NCBI RefSeq assembly: GCF_023734095.1
Contig: NZ_AP024620.1
Coordinates: 430,501 to 494,500 of the forward strand
DNA from: Moorella sp. Hama-1
GTDB lineage: Bacteria; Bacillota; DSM-521; Neomoorellales; Neomoorellaceae
Direction of reading: 5' to 3'
Length of the DNA stretch: 64,000 bases
Both the position numbers and the translations under genes were made by a program. Under the pieces are notes generated by a model. The model was not told the origin of the DNA, did no database searches, and saw nothing but the letters and a program-made list of their open reading frames with translations. Within the stretch, counting starts at the first letter, position 1. Each line of letters begins with the position of its first letter. Positions 31,858 through 41,437 of this stretch are shown in pieces.

Positions 31858-32883
31858 ATGGACCCGTTGATAGCGACAGCAGCGATTAACACAGCAAAAA
31901 AAGCTGGCCAGCTGGCCACGTCGGCTCGGGTCAGAGAGGCCCTGGCCGTAAAGATTGAATACCTGGCGGTAGGCATCTTTTTTCTTATTCCAACCCTGCT
32001 TATATCCCTGGTCCTAATATTTTTCCTGGCCCTGGGAATGGGTGATCAGGGCAAAACCACCGGCTTCCGGTCCGGCGCCCCGACGGCCTTCGCCGTGGCC
32101 GACATTCCCTCCCAGTACCTGCCCATTTTCTTAAGAGCCCAGGAAAAATACGGGGTATCCTGGGCGGTCCTGGCAGCCATCGCTAAAATAGAGTCGGGGT
32201 TCGGCAGCGATATGAAGGCTTCAAGCGCCGGGGCGATAGGCTTTATGCAGTTCATGCCGGCCACCTGGGAGCAATACAAGCAGGACGGCGACGGGGACGG
32301 CCGCATGGACCCCTATAACCCCTACGACGCCATCTTTGCCGCCGCCAACATGCTTAAAGCCGACGGCTTCGCCACCGACCCCCGGGGGGCCATCTTCGCC
32401 TATAACCACGCCAACTGGTATGTCGATATGGTCATGAGCCAGGCGGTGGCCTACGCCTCCACCATGCTCCCGGTAGGCCAGGGCGTTTGGCCCCTCCCGG
32501 CCCAGTATAAAACAGTCACCGACGGCTACGGCATGCGCTGGCACCCGATTCTAAAAAAATACAGCTTCCACGACGGCATCGACCTGCCGGCGCCGGAAGG
32601 CACGCCGGTGTTCGCGGTCAAAGACGGCAAAGTAACCTGGGATCGGGAGAACGGCGCCTACGGCCTTACCGTCATGCTGGACCACGGCGGCATGGAGACG
32701 AAGTACGGCCACCTGTCCATGGTGGCTGTAAGGAAAGGCGAGCAGGTCAAAGCCAACCAGTTAATAGGTTATGTTGGGAACACCGGCCTTTCCACCGGAC
32801 CCCACCTGCACTTCAGCGTTTACATTAACGGCCGGCCGGCCAACCCGGAAGAGTGGTTGAAAATACCTTCGGGCAACAATTGA
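31858..32883 (+). CDS. TcpI-like cell-wall hydrolase: lytic transglycosylase plus M23 peptidase
   Basis: About 341 aa. A membrane helix near residues 40-62 (VGIFFLIPTLLISLVLIFFL) is followed by an SLT domain with the catalytic Glu in AKIESGFGSD near 112 and GAIGFMQFMPATW. The C-terminal M23 endopeptidase has FHDGIDLPAPEGTPV near 237 and the HxH of GPHLHFSVY near 315. It opens peptidoglycan for the conjugation channel, as TcpI/CwlT do. ATG 31858 follows a run of G; an upstream ATG at 31840 lies in the terminator tail. Confidence 0.92.
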   Translation: MDPLIATAAINTAKKAGQLATSARVREALAVKIEYLAVGIFFLIPTLLISLVLIFFLALGMGDQGKTTGFRSGAPTAFAVADIPSQYLPIFLRAQEKYGVSWAVLAAIAKIESGFGSDMKASSAGAIGFMQFMPATWEQYKQDGDGDGRMDPYNPYDAIFAAANMLKADGFATDPRGAIFAYNHANWYVDMVMSQAVAYASTMLPVGQGVWPLPAQYKTVTDGYGMRWHPILKKYSFHDGIDLPAPEGTPVFAVKDGKVTWDRENGAYGLTVMLDHGGMETKYGHLSMVAVRKGEQVKANQLIGYVGNTGLSTGPHLHFSVYINGRPANPEEWLKIPSGNN

Positions 32884-32908
32884 AATTGCAGGAGAAAGGA
32901 GTAAGAGA

Positions 32909-33988
32909 ATGTGGTTACAGAAATTCCTAGCGCAACTCAAGCATAAAGGGAAGCGCGAGAAAGGCCGGGAGGGGGTAAATGAAAGAAACCCCTGCCGCAT
33001 CTATACCGTAGGGGACATAGGCATCACCATCCCCGGCGCCCGGGCCTGGGGCGGCGGCGAAATACCCGCCTCAACGAAATTAATTTTTATGGCGCCCCAG
33101 GAAGAAGCCGGTCCCAACAATTTCCCGCCGGAAGCAAAGGCATATATCGTCGGCCACGGACTGGCAGCCTGGCGGCTGGCCGTAAGCAAAGGACTTCCCG
33201 CCATCACCCCGGAAAAAGCCCTGGCCCTGGCAGGCGAGATGACACCGCCAGCGGAGAACGGCGGCCAGGTCCAGCCCCAACCCGGTAAAACCGGGAGGGG
33301 AAACTCCGGGGCAACCATCATCGTCGTCTATTCATCAAAAACCAGTGTTGGCAAGACCTCCGTCACCGCCAACCTGGGCACTATGCTGGCCAAAGAAGGA
33401 AAGAAGGTATGCCTGGTGGACGCCGACCCCGGCGGCCGCACCTTGACCAACTTGGCCTTAGGAATAGCCACCACCGGGGATATAGCCAGCCCCCAGAAGA
33501 TCCCCTGGGGCCTGGACCTGGTGCCTTCCCTGCCTGATAACCCGGCAATAAGCATGACAGAAGCTAAAAACAGCATCAGAGAACTGGCCGGCGGCTACGA
33601 CATCATCCTGGTCGATGCCCCCGGCCGCCTGGAATTGCCCCTGTACACCAGGGCCTTTTTAGAAACCGCCGGCCATATAATCCTCATGGCCAGCTGCGAC
33701 CACGCCGCCGTGGCTGCCGTCCGGGCCTTCGTAGCCGGCAAGATGGATGAGCTCCAAATCCGGCCCATTACACATCTGGTAGCCAACCAAACCCAACCCT
33801 TGCCGCCGTTAAAACCTGGGGAGGTCGCTAAAAGGGTGGGGCTGGAGTTAACCGGGGTCATCCCCCACGACCCCCTGGTAGACAGGATGTTCGCCGAAGG
33901 GAAACCAATACCGCTGATGCGCCTGGGCCGTAAAGGCTCAGTTTTTTTAAACGCCCTAAAAGAACTTAAGACGAAAGGAGCGTATTAA
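32909..33988 (+). CDS. TadZ/CpaE-like ParA ATPase 1
   Basis: 359 aa. A receiver-like N-terminal region without clear phospho-acceptor is followed by a MinD/ParA ATPase domain: YSSKTSVGKTSVTANLGTML near residue 141 with the deviant Walker A (K-x4-GKT), CLVDADPGGR and IILVDAPGRLELP. It is the first of three related ATPases in this pilus cluster. TadZ localises the Tad pilus machine to the pole or membrane. AAAGGAG precedes ATG 32909. It is followed directly by the second ATPase. Confidence 0.82.
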   Translation: MWLQKFLAQLKHKGKREKGREGVNERNPCRIYTVGDIGITIPGARAWGGGEIPASTKLIFMAPQEEAGPNNFPPEAKAYIVGHGLAAWRLAVSKGLPAITPEKALALAGEMTPPAENGGQVQPQPGKTGRGNSGATIIVVYSSKTSVGKTSVTANLGTMLAKEGKKVCLVDADPGGRTLTNLALGIATTGDIASPQKIPWGLDLVPSLPDNPAISMTEAKNSIRELAGGYDIILVDAPGRLELPLYTRAFLETAGHIILMASCDHAAVAAVRAFVAGKMDELQIRPITHLVANQTQPLPPLKPGEVAKRVGLELTGVIPHDPLVDRMFAEGKPIPLMRLGRKGSVFLNALKELKTKGAY

Positions 33989-35221
33989 ATGCTGGAGAAC
34001 AAAAAATTTCTCTTGGCCGCCGGCCAGACCCCGGCGGCGGCCTGGCTCAAGGCCCGTTACCCCGAGGCCGATGTCCAGGCCCAGATCAGCGACGGCTGGC
34101 TGCCCGACGCAGTAGTGGCCGTGCGTAAATCCCGTATGGGTGGGGTTGAGGACCCGGTTAAAGTCATCGAAGAGGCCCTGGCCCGGGGCAGCCTGCCGGT
34201 TACGGTGATCGTGGCCGGCAGGAAAGACCGGGAAGGCGAGAATATCGCCCGCCGGGCCGCCGCCCTGGGCATCCCGGCAAACTATATCCTCTTCGCCGGC
34301 GAAGAAGGCATCACCGCCCCGGCCATCGCCCAGGTACTGGAAGAAGCGGTCAACAAGGACGCCCGGCCTGCCCCCCTGATCTATTACGCCAGTGACGAAA
34401 GCGACGGCTGCGAAAACGAAGACCCGGAGGAAACATCCCCCCGGTCCGGTGACAAGGATCGGGAAAGTAAAGATGCAAGGACACCGGCGCAAACAAGAGA
34501 AGAATTCTGGCTCTCACCGGGGGAACCTGCCCCGGCTGCGGGACAAAGGCCGGAAGAAAATATCGACTGGTCCTTACTTGCTCCTTATAAAGAATTGATA
34601 ATTACAATGGTAAGCCCCTGCGCCGGGGTGGGGAAAACCACCCTGGTAGCAGCCCTGGCAGCCTACCTCACATCCCAGGGGGAACAAGTAGCAGTAGTTG
34701 ACCTGGAGACGCCGCCCATGGCCCGGCTGCACATGGGCAACACCGCCCTGGAGCGCCAGGGGAACTGGCAGTATACTGCGACGCCCTGGGGCGAGTTATG
34801 GCTGCCAGGGCAATATACCCCGGCCGAACTACTGGACCTCCTGGCCCGCCTGGCCGGCAACAGTTACCGGGTGCTTATCGACGCCGCCCGCCTGCCGGTG
34901 CCCTGGAATACTTTTTCCCGGCAGGTAGAAGTAATAGGCGGTGACCTGCGGGCGTTATACGCCTGGGAGCAACAAGAAAACGTAGAAGGCACCATCCTGG
35001 TCGCCAACCGCGTCCCGGCAACTTCCTTAAGCATCTGGCCCTCGGTAGTGGAAGACGTGTTAGGTAAGGAACCCCTAATAGTAATTCAAGATGATCCGGA
35101 AGGCTGCCAGGCCACGGTGGCCAGCATGACCCCGGCGATAATCTCGCCCGGCAGCGACTCCATCGCCGCCGGCACCGGCAGCCTGGCGGCCCTCCTGTGG
35201 CCCGAAAGAGGTGAAAGCTAA
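33989..35221 (+). CDS. TadZ/CpaE-like ParA ATPase 2
   Basis: 410 aa. An N-terminal Rossmann-like half (LPVTVIVAGRKDREGENIAR), an acidic linker (residues 135-185), then an ATPase domain with ITMVSPCAGVGKTTLVAALA near 205. It lacks the signature first Lys of the deviant Walker A (Cys-Ala in SPCAGVGKT), and the Walker A' position reads VVDLETPPM where VD-x-D is usual. It may bind nucleotide poorly. It overlaps cpaB. Confidence 0.72.
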   Translation: MLENKKFLLAAGQTPAAAWLKARYPEADVQAQISDGWLPDAVVAVRKSRMGGVEDPVKVIEEALARGSLPVTVIVAGRKDREGENIARRAAALGIPANYILFAGEEGITAPAIAQVLEEAVNKDARPAPLIYYASDESDGCENEDPEETSPRSGDKDRESKDARTPAQTREEFWLSPGEPAPAAGQRPEENIDWSLLAPYKELIITMVSPCAGVGKTTLVAALAAYLTSQGEQVAVVDLETPPMARLHMGNTALERQGNWQYTATPWGELWLPGQYTPAELLDLLARLAGNSYRVLIDAARLPVPWNTFSRQVEVIGGDLRALYAWEQQENVEGTILVANRVPATSLSIWPSVVEDVLGKEPLIVIQDDPEGCQATVASMTPAIISPGSDSIAAGTGSLAALLWPERGES

Positions 35222-35222
35222 T

Positions 35223-35864
35223 ATGCGCTTTTTTAAAAACTACCGCCTGTTACTGGCACTGGCGGCTGTCTGCGCGGTGGTGGCGGCCCTGGCCGCAACA
35301 ACCGCCCTTAATTCCTACTTAGGCCTGACCCCGGTTGTAGTAGCCGGCCGTGACATCAAGCCCAACGAGCTTATCAGCGAACGCGACCTGGCCATAAAAG
35401 AATTCCCGGCGCGAATGGCAGCCAACAACTGGCTTAGAAGCCCAGCCGGAATAGCAGGTAAAGCCAGCCAGGGCTTTATCCCGGCTGGCATGCCGCTCAC
35501 CGCGTCGATGCTGGCCGACCCCATGGCAACGGGGCTGGCCGGCAAGCTGAAAGCCTATGCCGGAACGGTAGCCTTAAGCATTGAAGCCAAAAACGACACC
35601 ACCGTAGGGAGCAGCATTAAACCCGGGGACATCGTAAATGTCTACGCCTTAACAAAAAATAGCGGCGCCGGGGGCAAGGCCGGCGCCCAGCTTATCGTAG
35701 CGAAAGTCCCCATCCTGGCCACGCCGGGAGGGGATACCACAAGCGCCAACCCGAATGCCAAAGGGGTAGTCCTGGCGGTAACGCCGGAGCAGGCCAGCCA
35801 GATCTTAAACGCCCTGGCGGAAGGCAGCAGCCTGGCCTGCACCCTGGAGAAGGCTGGGGAGTAG
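35223..35864 (+). CDS. cpaB: CpaB-like pilus assembly protein (SAF domain)
   Basis: About 213 aa. One N-terminal membrane helix (LLLALAAVCAVVAALAATTA), then the SAF domain VVVAGRDIKPNELISERDLA, FIPAGMPLTASMLADP, and the CpaB C-terminal part GSSIKPGDIVNVYAL. In Tad systems CpaB/RcpC sits outside the membrane. ATG 35223 has GAGGTG nine bases upstream; GTG 35211 is internal to the previous gene. Confidence 0.88.
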   Translation: MRFFKNYRLLLALAAVCAVVAALAATTALNSYLGLTPVVVAGRDIKPNELISERDLAIKEFPARMAANNWLRSPAGIAGKASQGFIPAGMPLTASMLADPMATGLAGKLKAYAGTVALSIEAKNDTTVGSSIKPGDIVNVYALTKNSGAGGKAGAQLIVAKVPILATPGGDTTSANPNAKGVVLAVTPEQASQILNALAEGSSLACTLEKAGE

Positions 35865-35865
35865 G

Positions 35866-36126
35866 TTGTTAAAAGTGTTTGACAATCAGCATGGAGCAAA
35901 CAAGATAAACAGCAAAGAAAATCCAGTTGTGATAAAACCTCAACATTACCCGACCACCTTTAAAGAGTTTAAAGAAGCGGTAAAGGACGCGAGAAGTGTG
36001 GAAGAGGCAATATGGTATTTAAGGTATTACCAGGCTAACGATATTGGGCTACTTTTACGCTTGAATTTTCTAGTGGTTTTGTTTTGGTTGTTCGCCTTAT
36101 TACTAGGTTATTTTCAAACCTGGTAA
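35866..36126 (+). CDS. Small hypothetical membrane protein in the Tad operon
   Basis: 86 aa from TTG 35866. A polar N terminus (VVIKPQHYPTTFKEFKEAVK, DARSVEEAIWYLRYYQAND) is followed by one membrane helix LLLRLNFLVVLFWLFALLLG. AT-richer than its neighbours, so possibly cargo inserted into the operon. Like the small membrane proteins elsewhere in the element, it has no recognised family. Confidence 0.5.
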   Translation: MLKVFDNQHGANKINSKENPVVIKPQHYPTTFKEFKEAVKDARSVEEAIWYLRYYQANDIGLLLRLNFLVVLFWLFALLLGYFQTW

Positions 36127-36198
36127 ATCCTCCGGGTTATATTTCTCCCTAACCCTCCAAAATCCTGTTTTAGGCAAAAAAAGGCGGGTGATAATCAA

Positions 36199-37500
36199 TT
36201 GCTCCTTGTATTCGGCGACAAAGAGTTTACCGGCATGTTTCTCAATAAAGGTTTTCCCTACCCGGTGGTAGGGGTAGCCAACGATACCATGACGGCCACG
36301 GCCATGCTCCAGGAGGCAAACGCCAGGGAAGTAGTAGTCGGTTTCCCCGGCCAGGAAGGGGTGGAATTCGCCCTCCACGCGGCGGAGCTATACCGAAACC
36401 GCCGCTTTTACCTGGCCCTGAATAACCCGAAGCCCACCGCCGCCCTCTTCGCCCAGGCTGCCGCCAAAGGTGTGCGGATTATCAGCTACCGTTCGGCGGC
36501 GGCCGACATGGTACGCGCCTTGGGCGCCGCCATACCCGATACCGGATCGTTAACCAGCCGGGAGCCGGCGGAGGCCCCGGTGTTGCAGGCGGCCAGCCAG
36601 GAATACCTGGCGGCGAAAACGGCGGCCTTAAGGCCCCTGAAACACCAGCGGGTGGCCGTCTACTCCGTCAAAGGGGGCGCCGGCAAGACGGCCATCGCCG
36701 CCAACCTGGCGGCCTGCGCCGCCGGCTGGGCGCAAGGCAAGGGACTAAAATACCGGGTGGTCCTGGTAGACGGCGACATCGGCGGGGCCAAAACGGCCGG
36801 GGACTGGCTGCGGGTACCGGAAAACGCGACCCAAAACCTCCTGGTCTGGGAGAGCCTGCAGGGCCTCCCCGGCTGGGATGTGGTCGAAAAGATGCTGGTC
36901 AAAGTCCCCGGCAAGATAGATAACCTGTATTTTCTCCCCTCGCCCCAGCAGACGGGGGCGGAAACCATCAGCGGCGAACTGATGATGAAAGTTTTGTCCA
37001 TCCTGGACCAGTATTTCGACCTGGTGGTGGTGGACCTGAGCACCAGGGTGGAAGACGACGCCACCCTGGTAGCCCTGCAGACGGCGACAACGACCCTCCT
37101 GGTAGTAACCCCGGAGATCGGGGTCATCAAGCGCACCGAAAGCCGGTTCTTGCGGCCGGCGGCCAGGCTGCAGGTAAACCTGGCCTCCATCCGAGTGGTA
37201 CTGAATCGTACCAATGCCAAAGTGGCTTTTAAACCGGCCGACATCGCGGCCCAGTTCGGCGGCATCCCGGCCTTTCCGGAGGCCATACCGGAAGATGACA
37301 GCGTCCTGGCCTGCCTGAATGACCCCGGCGCCGACGGCCCGGTGGTCCTGGCGCGGCCGGAAAGTGCCTTTGCCAAACATATCGTCGCCCTGACCGGGGC
37401 CGTCCTGGGCCTGGAGATGGCGAAACCAGCAGCCAAGCGGAAGAATAAGCTGCTGGCCTGGCTGGGGCGCCTAACGCCGGGCCGCAAGGCAGCGCTGTAA
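36199..37500 (+). CDS. TadZ/CpaE-like ParA ATPase 3
   Basis: 433 aa. An N-terminal receiver-like part (residues 1-100) is followed by a canonical MinD/ParA domain: AVYSVKGGAGKTAIAANLAA near 154 with the deviant Walker A Lys, VVLVDGDIGGAKTAGDWLRV and FDLVVVDLSTRVEDDATLVA. The most complete of the three. TTG 36199 after GGCGGGTGATAA is the best start. It precedes cpaF by 17 bases, the normal TadZ-TadA order. Confidence 0.88.
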   Translation: MLLVFGDKEFTGMFLNKGFPYPVVGVANDTMTATAMLQEANAREVVVGFPGQEGVEFALHAAELYRNRRFYLALNNPKPTAALFAQAAAKGVRIISYRSAAADMVRALGAAIPDTGSLTSREPAEAPVLQAASQEYLAAKTAALRPLKHQRVAVYSVKGGAGKTAIAANLAACAAGWAQGKGLKYRVVLVDGDIGGAKTAGDWLRVPENATQNLLVWESLQGLPGWDVVEKMLVKVPGKIDNLYFLPSPQQTGAETISGELMMKVLSILDQYFDLVVVDLSTRVEDDATLVALQTATTTLLVVTPEIGVIKRTESRFLRPAARLQVNLASIRVVLNRTNAKVAFKPADIAAQFGGIPAFPEAIPEDDSVLACLNDPGADGPVVLARPESAFAKHIVALTGAVLGLEMAKPAAKRKNKLLAWLGRLTPGRKAAL

Positions 37501-37517
37501 AGGGGAGGTGGAGGATA

Positions 37518-38786
37518 ATGGTTGCCCAATCGTTAGCGGCAAAGCTTTTATGCAGCGAGCAAACATGTTTAACCAGCGATGAAGTTGAAGAATTGCGCGC
37601 CCGGGTGCTGGCCAGGGTGCGGCGGGAGAACCCCAAAGCCCTGAAGGACCCCCGCAACAACGAAGGTTACCTGCGCGGCATCGCCATGATGGAAAGGGGC
37701 GCCACGCCGGAAATAGTGGACAGCGTGGTCAATGACATGTTGGGCTACGGTCCGCTGCAGCGCTATATCTTCCCTATAGAAGAACGCTACCGTAACGTCA
37801 CTGAAGTCATGGTACCCAGCTATGATAAGGTTTACGTGGAAATCAACGGCAGCCTAAAAAGAACGGAAACCCGGTTCCGCGACGAAGAACACCTGCGGGC
37901 CGTAGCGGAAAAGATCGTCATGTCCTGCGGCCGGCGGGTCAATGAGTCCGAGCCGGTGGTAGACGCCAAGCTGCCCGACGGCTCGCGGGTGAATGTCATC
38001 ATCCCGCCGATAGCCAGGGGCGGCACCACAATGGTTATCCGCCGCTTCCCCCGCCCCATAGCCCTGGAAGACCTGATAAGCAGCGGCGCCATGACGGAGG
38101 ATCTGGTCGCTTACTTACGCGAAGTGATCGCCAGGGGCCTGAACGTGGTGGTGACCGGCCCCATGGGCAGCGGCAAGACCACCATCCTGAACGCCCTGCT
38201 GTCCCTGGTGACAGGGACCTGGGGGCCGGACGCCAGCGTGATCATCTTTGAAGATATAGCCGAACTGCAGCCCCGGCATGAAAACGTCCGTTGTTTCGAA
38301 AGCCGGCCGCCAGGACTGGACGGCCAGGGCGAAGTAAGCATCGTCAGCCTGGCCCAGGCATCCATGCTGCGCCTGCGGCCGGACTGGATCATCCTCGGGG
38401 AATGCCGGGGCGCCGAGGCCTATTACGTCCTGCAGGCCATGTGCGTCGGCCACCCGGCCATGACCACCTTCCACGCCATAGACGCCGTGGATGCCGTCCT
38501 GGGCCGCCTGCCGGCTATGGTGATCATGTCGCGGGAAGGCCAGGCCGAAGGCCGGGCCGCGGCCCTGGACCGCATCGCCAGCGCCGTCGATGTTGTCCTG
38601 CACGCCACCAAGGTAATAAAAGGCAACCGGCGGGAGAGGAGGATCGTCCAGGTGGCCGAGGTGATGGCCCAAGAAACCCCCACCGGCCGGGTGCCGGACC
38701 CCCGGACAGTCTTCCGTTTTGACGGCGAAAAGCTGGCCCAGGTAGCCGACCCCATTATCTTCAACAAAAAGAAGGTGGTGTTCTAA
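37518..38786 (+). CDS. cpaF: CpaF/TadA secretion ATPase
   Basis: 422-aa hexameric ATPase that powers Tad pilus assembly. It contains NDMLGYGPLQRY, VDAKLPDGSRVNVIIPP, Walker A GPMGSGKTTILNALL near residue 214, the Asp box IIFEDIAELQPRHENVRCFE, Walker B-like WIILGECRGAEAYYVLQAM and the His box HPAMTTFHA. AGGGGAGGTGGAGG precedes ATG 37518. The gene is followed at once by tadB. Confidence 0.93.
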   Translation: MVAQSLAAKLLCSEQTCLTSDEVEELRARVLARVRRENPKALKDPRNNEGYLRGIAMMERGATPEIVDSVVNDMLGYGPLQRYIFPIEERYRNVTEVMVPSYDKVYVEINGSLKRTETRFRDEEHLRAVAEKIVMSCGRRVNESEPVVDAKLPDGSRVNVIIPPIARGGTTMVIRRFPRPIALEDLISSGAMTEDLVAYLREVIARGLNVVVTGPMGSGKTTILNALLSLVTGTWGPDASVIIFEDIAELQPRHENVRCFESRPPGLDGQGEVSIVSLAQASMLRLRPDWIILGECRGAEAYYVLQAMCVGHPAMTTFHAIDAVDAVLGRLPAMVIMSREGQAEGRAAALDRIASAVDVVLHATKVIKGNRRERRIVQVAEVMAQETPTGRVPDPRTVFRFDGEKLAQVADPIIFNKKKVVF

Positions 38787-39665
38787 GTGTTGGCCTTCTT
38801 TTTCTTCGTCGCCTTCATGGCGGCGTTTTTCGTTGCCGCCGGGGTTATTGCCTACCGCGGCCGCAACCCCCTGGCGGAGATCATCGCCGCCCACCAGCGC
38901 CAGCAGGTGCGGCGGGAAAAGGCAGGGGGGCATAACCTGCTGGCCGAGCTCTGGCAGACGGAGGAAGACGTGCTGCCGGTGGCCGTAGCGGCAGGCCTGG
39001 CCGCGGCCCTGATAGCCCTTGCCCTGGGAAACCCCATCCTCATGGCCGCCGCAGCCCTGGCGGCCTTTATCTTTGCCCCCCGGGCGTACGTGCAGCTCAA
39101 AAAGCGCCGCCGCCAGGCCCTCTTCCTGGGCCAGCTGGGGCGGGTGGTGGAAAACCTGGCCTCAGCCATCCGCGCCGGGGGCTCCCCCCTCCAGGCCGTC
39201 CAGTACGCGGCGGCAACCTCGCCTGAACCTATCAAAAGCGAGATGGAAAGGGTGCGCGATGACGTCAACGCCGGGGTGCCCTTTGAAAAGGCCGTCAAGG
39301 ATATGGCGGCCAGGATTGGCCTGCTGGAAGCCCACGTCCTGGCGGACGGCCTGGCCCTCCTGGCCGAAGCCGGCGGCGGGACCGACGCCGTGCTCCTCCT
39401 GGAAGGCGCCGCCGAGTTCGTGCGCGAGCGCAAGCGCCTTAAGGCCCGGATCGCCGCCGCCACCGGCGACGTGAGGCTTGGATTTACTATCGCGACATTC
39501 ATCCCCGTGCTCCTGGGAGTGGTGATGTACTTCGCTATGCCAGAATACCGGGATATCGTGGCCACGGCCAGGGGCCGGCTGGTGCTTCTGGCTGGGATAG
39601 GATGCCTGGTTGCCGGCCACATCATGGTCGCCCGCATCCTGAAGTCCGGGGAAAACATGCTCTAG
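38787..39665 (+). CDS. tadB: TadB-like inner-membrane platform protein
   Basis: 292 aa, T2SF domain. Membrane helices near 5-22, 62-82 (VAVAAGLAAALIALALGNPI) and two at the C terminus (TIATFIPVLLGVVMYFAM; VLLAGIGCLVAGHIMVARI). The T2SF core LASAIRAGGSPLQAVQYAAA is present. GTG 38787 lies directly after the cpaF stop. Works with TadC as the assembly platform. Confidence 0.88.
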   Translation: MLAFFFFVAFMAAFFVAAGVIAYRGRNPLAEIIAAHQRQQVRREKAGGHNLLAELWQTEEDVLPVAVAAGLAAALIALALGNPILMAAAALAAFIFAPRAYVQLKKRRRQALFLGQLGRVVENLASAIRAGGSPLQAVQYAAATSPEPIKSEMERVRDDVNAGVPFEKAVKDMAARIGLLEAHVLADGLALLAEAGGGTDAVLLLEGAAEFVRERKRLKARIAAATGDVRLGFTIATFIPVLLGVVMYFAMPEYRDIVATARGRLVLLAGIGCLVAGHIMVARILKSGENML

Positions 39666-39683
39666 GTAAAGGCGGGAAAAGGC

Positions 39684-39986
39684 ATGGAAAACTTCCTCAC
39701 GGCCCAGGCCGAGATTGAAAGGCTCATGCGGGTAATGCCCGGCATGTTCCTGGGCGCGGCCACCGCCTTCCTGGGTATGGCCATCGCCCGGGCGTTTATC
39801 CGGGCCGCCGTTTCCTCCTTGCTGGGCCGGGAGGAAGGCCGGCTGGTCTGCGGATTGCTGGAGATGCTGGTGGCGGTCCTGGCCATGGTCAAGTTCTACC
39901 AGCAGCCCGGCGTCCTCTTCACCCTATTGGGCTGGTGCGCCGGCCTCTCCGGGATGTTGCTTAACAGGTATTTTAAACTGGTATGA
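39684..39986 (+). CDS. Small membrane protein between tadB and tadC
   Basis: 100 aa. Membrane helices at about 20-42 (GMFLGAATAFLGMAIARAFI), 55-72 (LVCGLLEMLVAVLAMVKF) and 75-95. No recognised domain. Tight spacing to both neighbours suggests it belongs to the pilus platform; the standard Tad set does not include it. Confidence 0.65.
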   Translation: MENFLTAQAEIERLMRVMPGMFLGAATAFLGMAIARAFIRAAVSSLLGREEGRLVCGLLEMLVAVLAMVKFYQQPGVLFTLLGWCAGLSGMLLNRYFKLV

Positions 39987-40002
39987 AGGGAGGCGTGTAG
40001 TA

Positions 40003-40869
40003 ATGACCTTTGCCCTCTCAGCCGCAGCGACGGCTTTTTTCTTTATCATGGGCTTAGCCGGTATAGCCGGCAGGAACCCCCTGGCGGAGACCCTGGAACA
40101 GTTTAGCCGGCCCCGGATACCCCTCAGAGAAAAGGCCAGGCGTTTCGCGGTGAAGCTGGGCGATCTAACCCGCAAACTGCCGCTGGCCCGCGACTTCCTG
40201 GACCAGGAAGCCCTGGGCAACCGCCTGCGGCTGGCAGGATACGGCTTCAGCGTCGAAGAATGGCTGGGATTATGGCTGGCGGCAGGTGCCGGGACCTTGC
40301 TGGCGGCGCTGCTCCTGGCCTGGACCGGCCTCATCCCGCCGTTCCTGGCCCCGGCCTTGCCCCTATTGGGATTTTTACTGCCCAAAGCGATGCTTGACCA
40401 CCGGGCATCCCAGAAACGCCGGGACCTGACCCGCGAATTCATGGTGTTTGTGGAAAAGATAGCCCTGGCCGTAAGCGCCAACGTGCCCCTGATCGCCGCT
40501 TTCCGTAATGCCGCCGGCACGCCGGGGGTTTTAGGGCCGGAGATAGCCCTGCTGGTGGAAGATTACGACCTGGGCACCCTGGATAAGGCCCTGGATAACT
40601 TCGCCGTGCGCCTGGATATGGAAGAGGCCGACGACTTCGTCGCGGCCATCAAGAACGCCCAGCGCCACGGCGGCAGCCACCTGCCCAACGTGCTTTTAGG
40701 CTATGTCCGGGAGATGCGGCGTATGCGGGAAATGCGCATCGAAGAGATAGCGCGGAAAATGGAGTCCAAGACCATTGTGCCGGTAGTCCTGACAGTCTTC
40801 CCGGCCGCCGGGTTGATTGTCCTGGGGCCGATTGTCATCAACGTCATTAAGGCCCTGATGGGGGTTTAG
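40003..40869 (+). CDS. tadC: TadC-like inner-membrane platform protein
   Basis: 288 aa, second T2SF-domain protein. Helices near 5-20, 90-108 and 112-130, T2SF core FVEKIALAVSANVPLIAAFR and NAQRHGGSHLPNVLLGYVRE, last helix VVLTVFPAAGLIVLGPIVIN. GGGAGG lies upstream of ATG 40003. Confidence 0.88.
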   Translation: MTFALSAAATAFFFIMGLAGIAGRNPLAETLEQFSRPRIPLREKARRFAVKLGDLTRKLPLARDFLDQEALGNRLRLAGYGFSVEEWLGLWLAAGAGTLLAALLLAWTGLIPPFLAPALPLLGFLLPKAMLDHRASQKRRDLTREFMVFVEKIALAVSANVPLIAAFRNAAGTPGVLGPEIALLVEDYDLGTLDKALDNFAVRLDMEEADDFVAAIKNAQRHGGSHLPNVLLGYVREMRRMREMRIEEIARKMESKTIVPVVLTVFPAAGLIVLGPIVINVIKALMGV

Positions 40870-40873
40870 TTAC

Positions 40874-41437
40874 ATGCATCGTAGCGTTTTCCGGGACCAG
40901 CGCGGGACCCTGGCCACCACGCTGGCTTTACTAATACTTCCAATAGCCCTGCTTATAGGGATGATCGTCCTGGATATCGGCCGCATCAACTCCACCCGGG
41001 GCCAACTGCAGGCGGCGGTGGACGCCGCCGCCCTGGCGGGCGCCCTAACGGCCCAGGTAGTGCCCCAGTATGAGTATGTCCCGATAACGGATGGGAACGG
41101 GAATATAACCGGGGTCAGGCAGGAACTGCTGGGCCTTCATGCCGAGATTGACCCGGCGGAGGCGGAGAACGCCGCCAGGGCGACCCTGCGCCAGAACATA
41201 GCTGACTTGAACGGAGAACAAGGCCGGGCACGGATGATGGAACTTAACGTCCAGCCGGCGCCGGCCGCAGATGACTTTAAGGGAAGGGTCATAGAAGCTA
41301 ATAAGTACTTTGTCCAGGTAATAGGCAAACTGAAAACCTTCGCCGCCGAACCGCTTTTCAACCTCTACGGCCAGGAAAAGGCATTAAAACCCCTGGGCTC
41401 GACCGGCATAGCCGAGGCGGTGGTCGTCCAGCCATGA
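40874..41437 (+). CDS. TadG-like pilus assembly protein
   Basis: 187 aa starting MHRSVFRDQRGTLATTLALL, then ILPIALLIGMIVLDIGR and AAVDAAALAGAL, the TadG/Flp-associated N-terminal helix pattern. The rest is a short external domain. Shorter than classical TadG because no von Willebrand domain follows. Its stop overlaps the prepilin-peptidase start (ATGA). Confidence 0.78.
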   Translation: MHRSVFRDQRGTLATTLALLILPIALLIGMIVLDIGRINSTRGQLQAAVDAAALAGALTAQVVPQYEYVPITDGNGNITGVRQELLGLHAEIDPAEAENAARATLRQNIADLNGEQGRARMMELNVQPAPAADDFKGRVIEANKYFVQVIGKLKTFAAEPLFNLYGQEKALKPLGSTGIAEAVVVQP

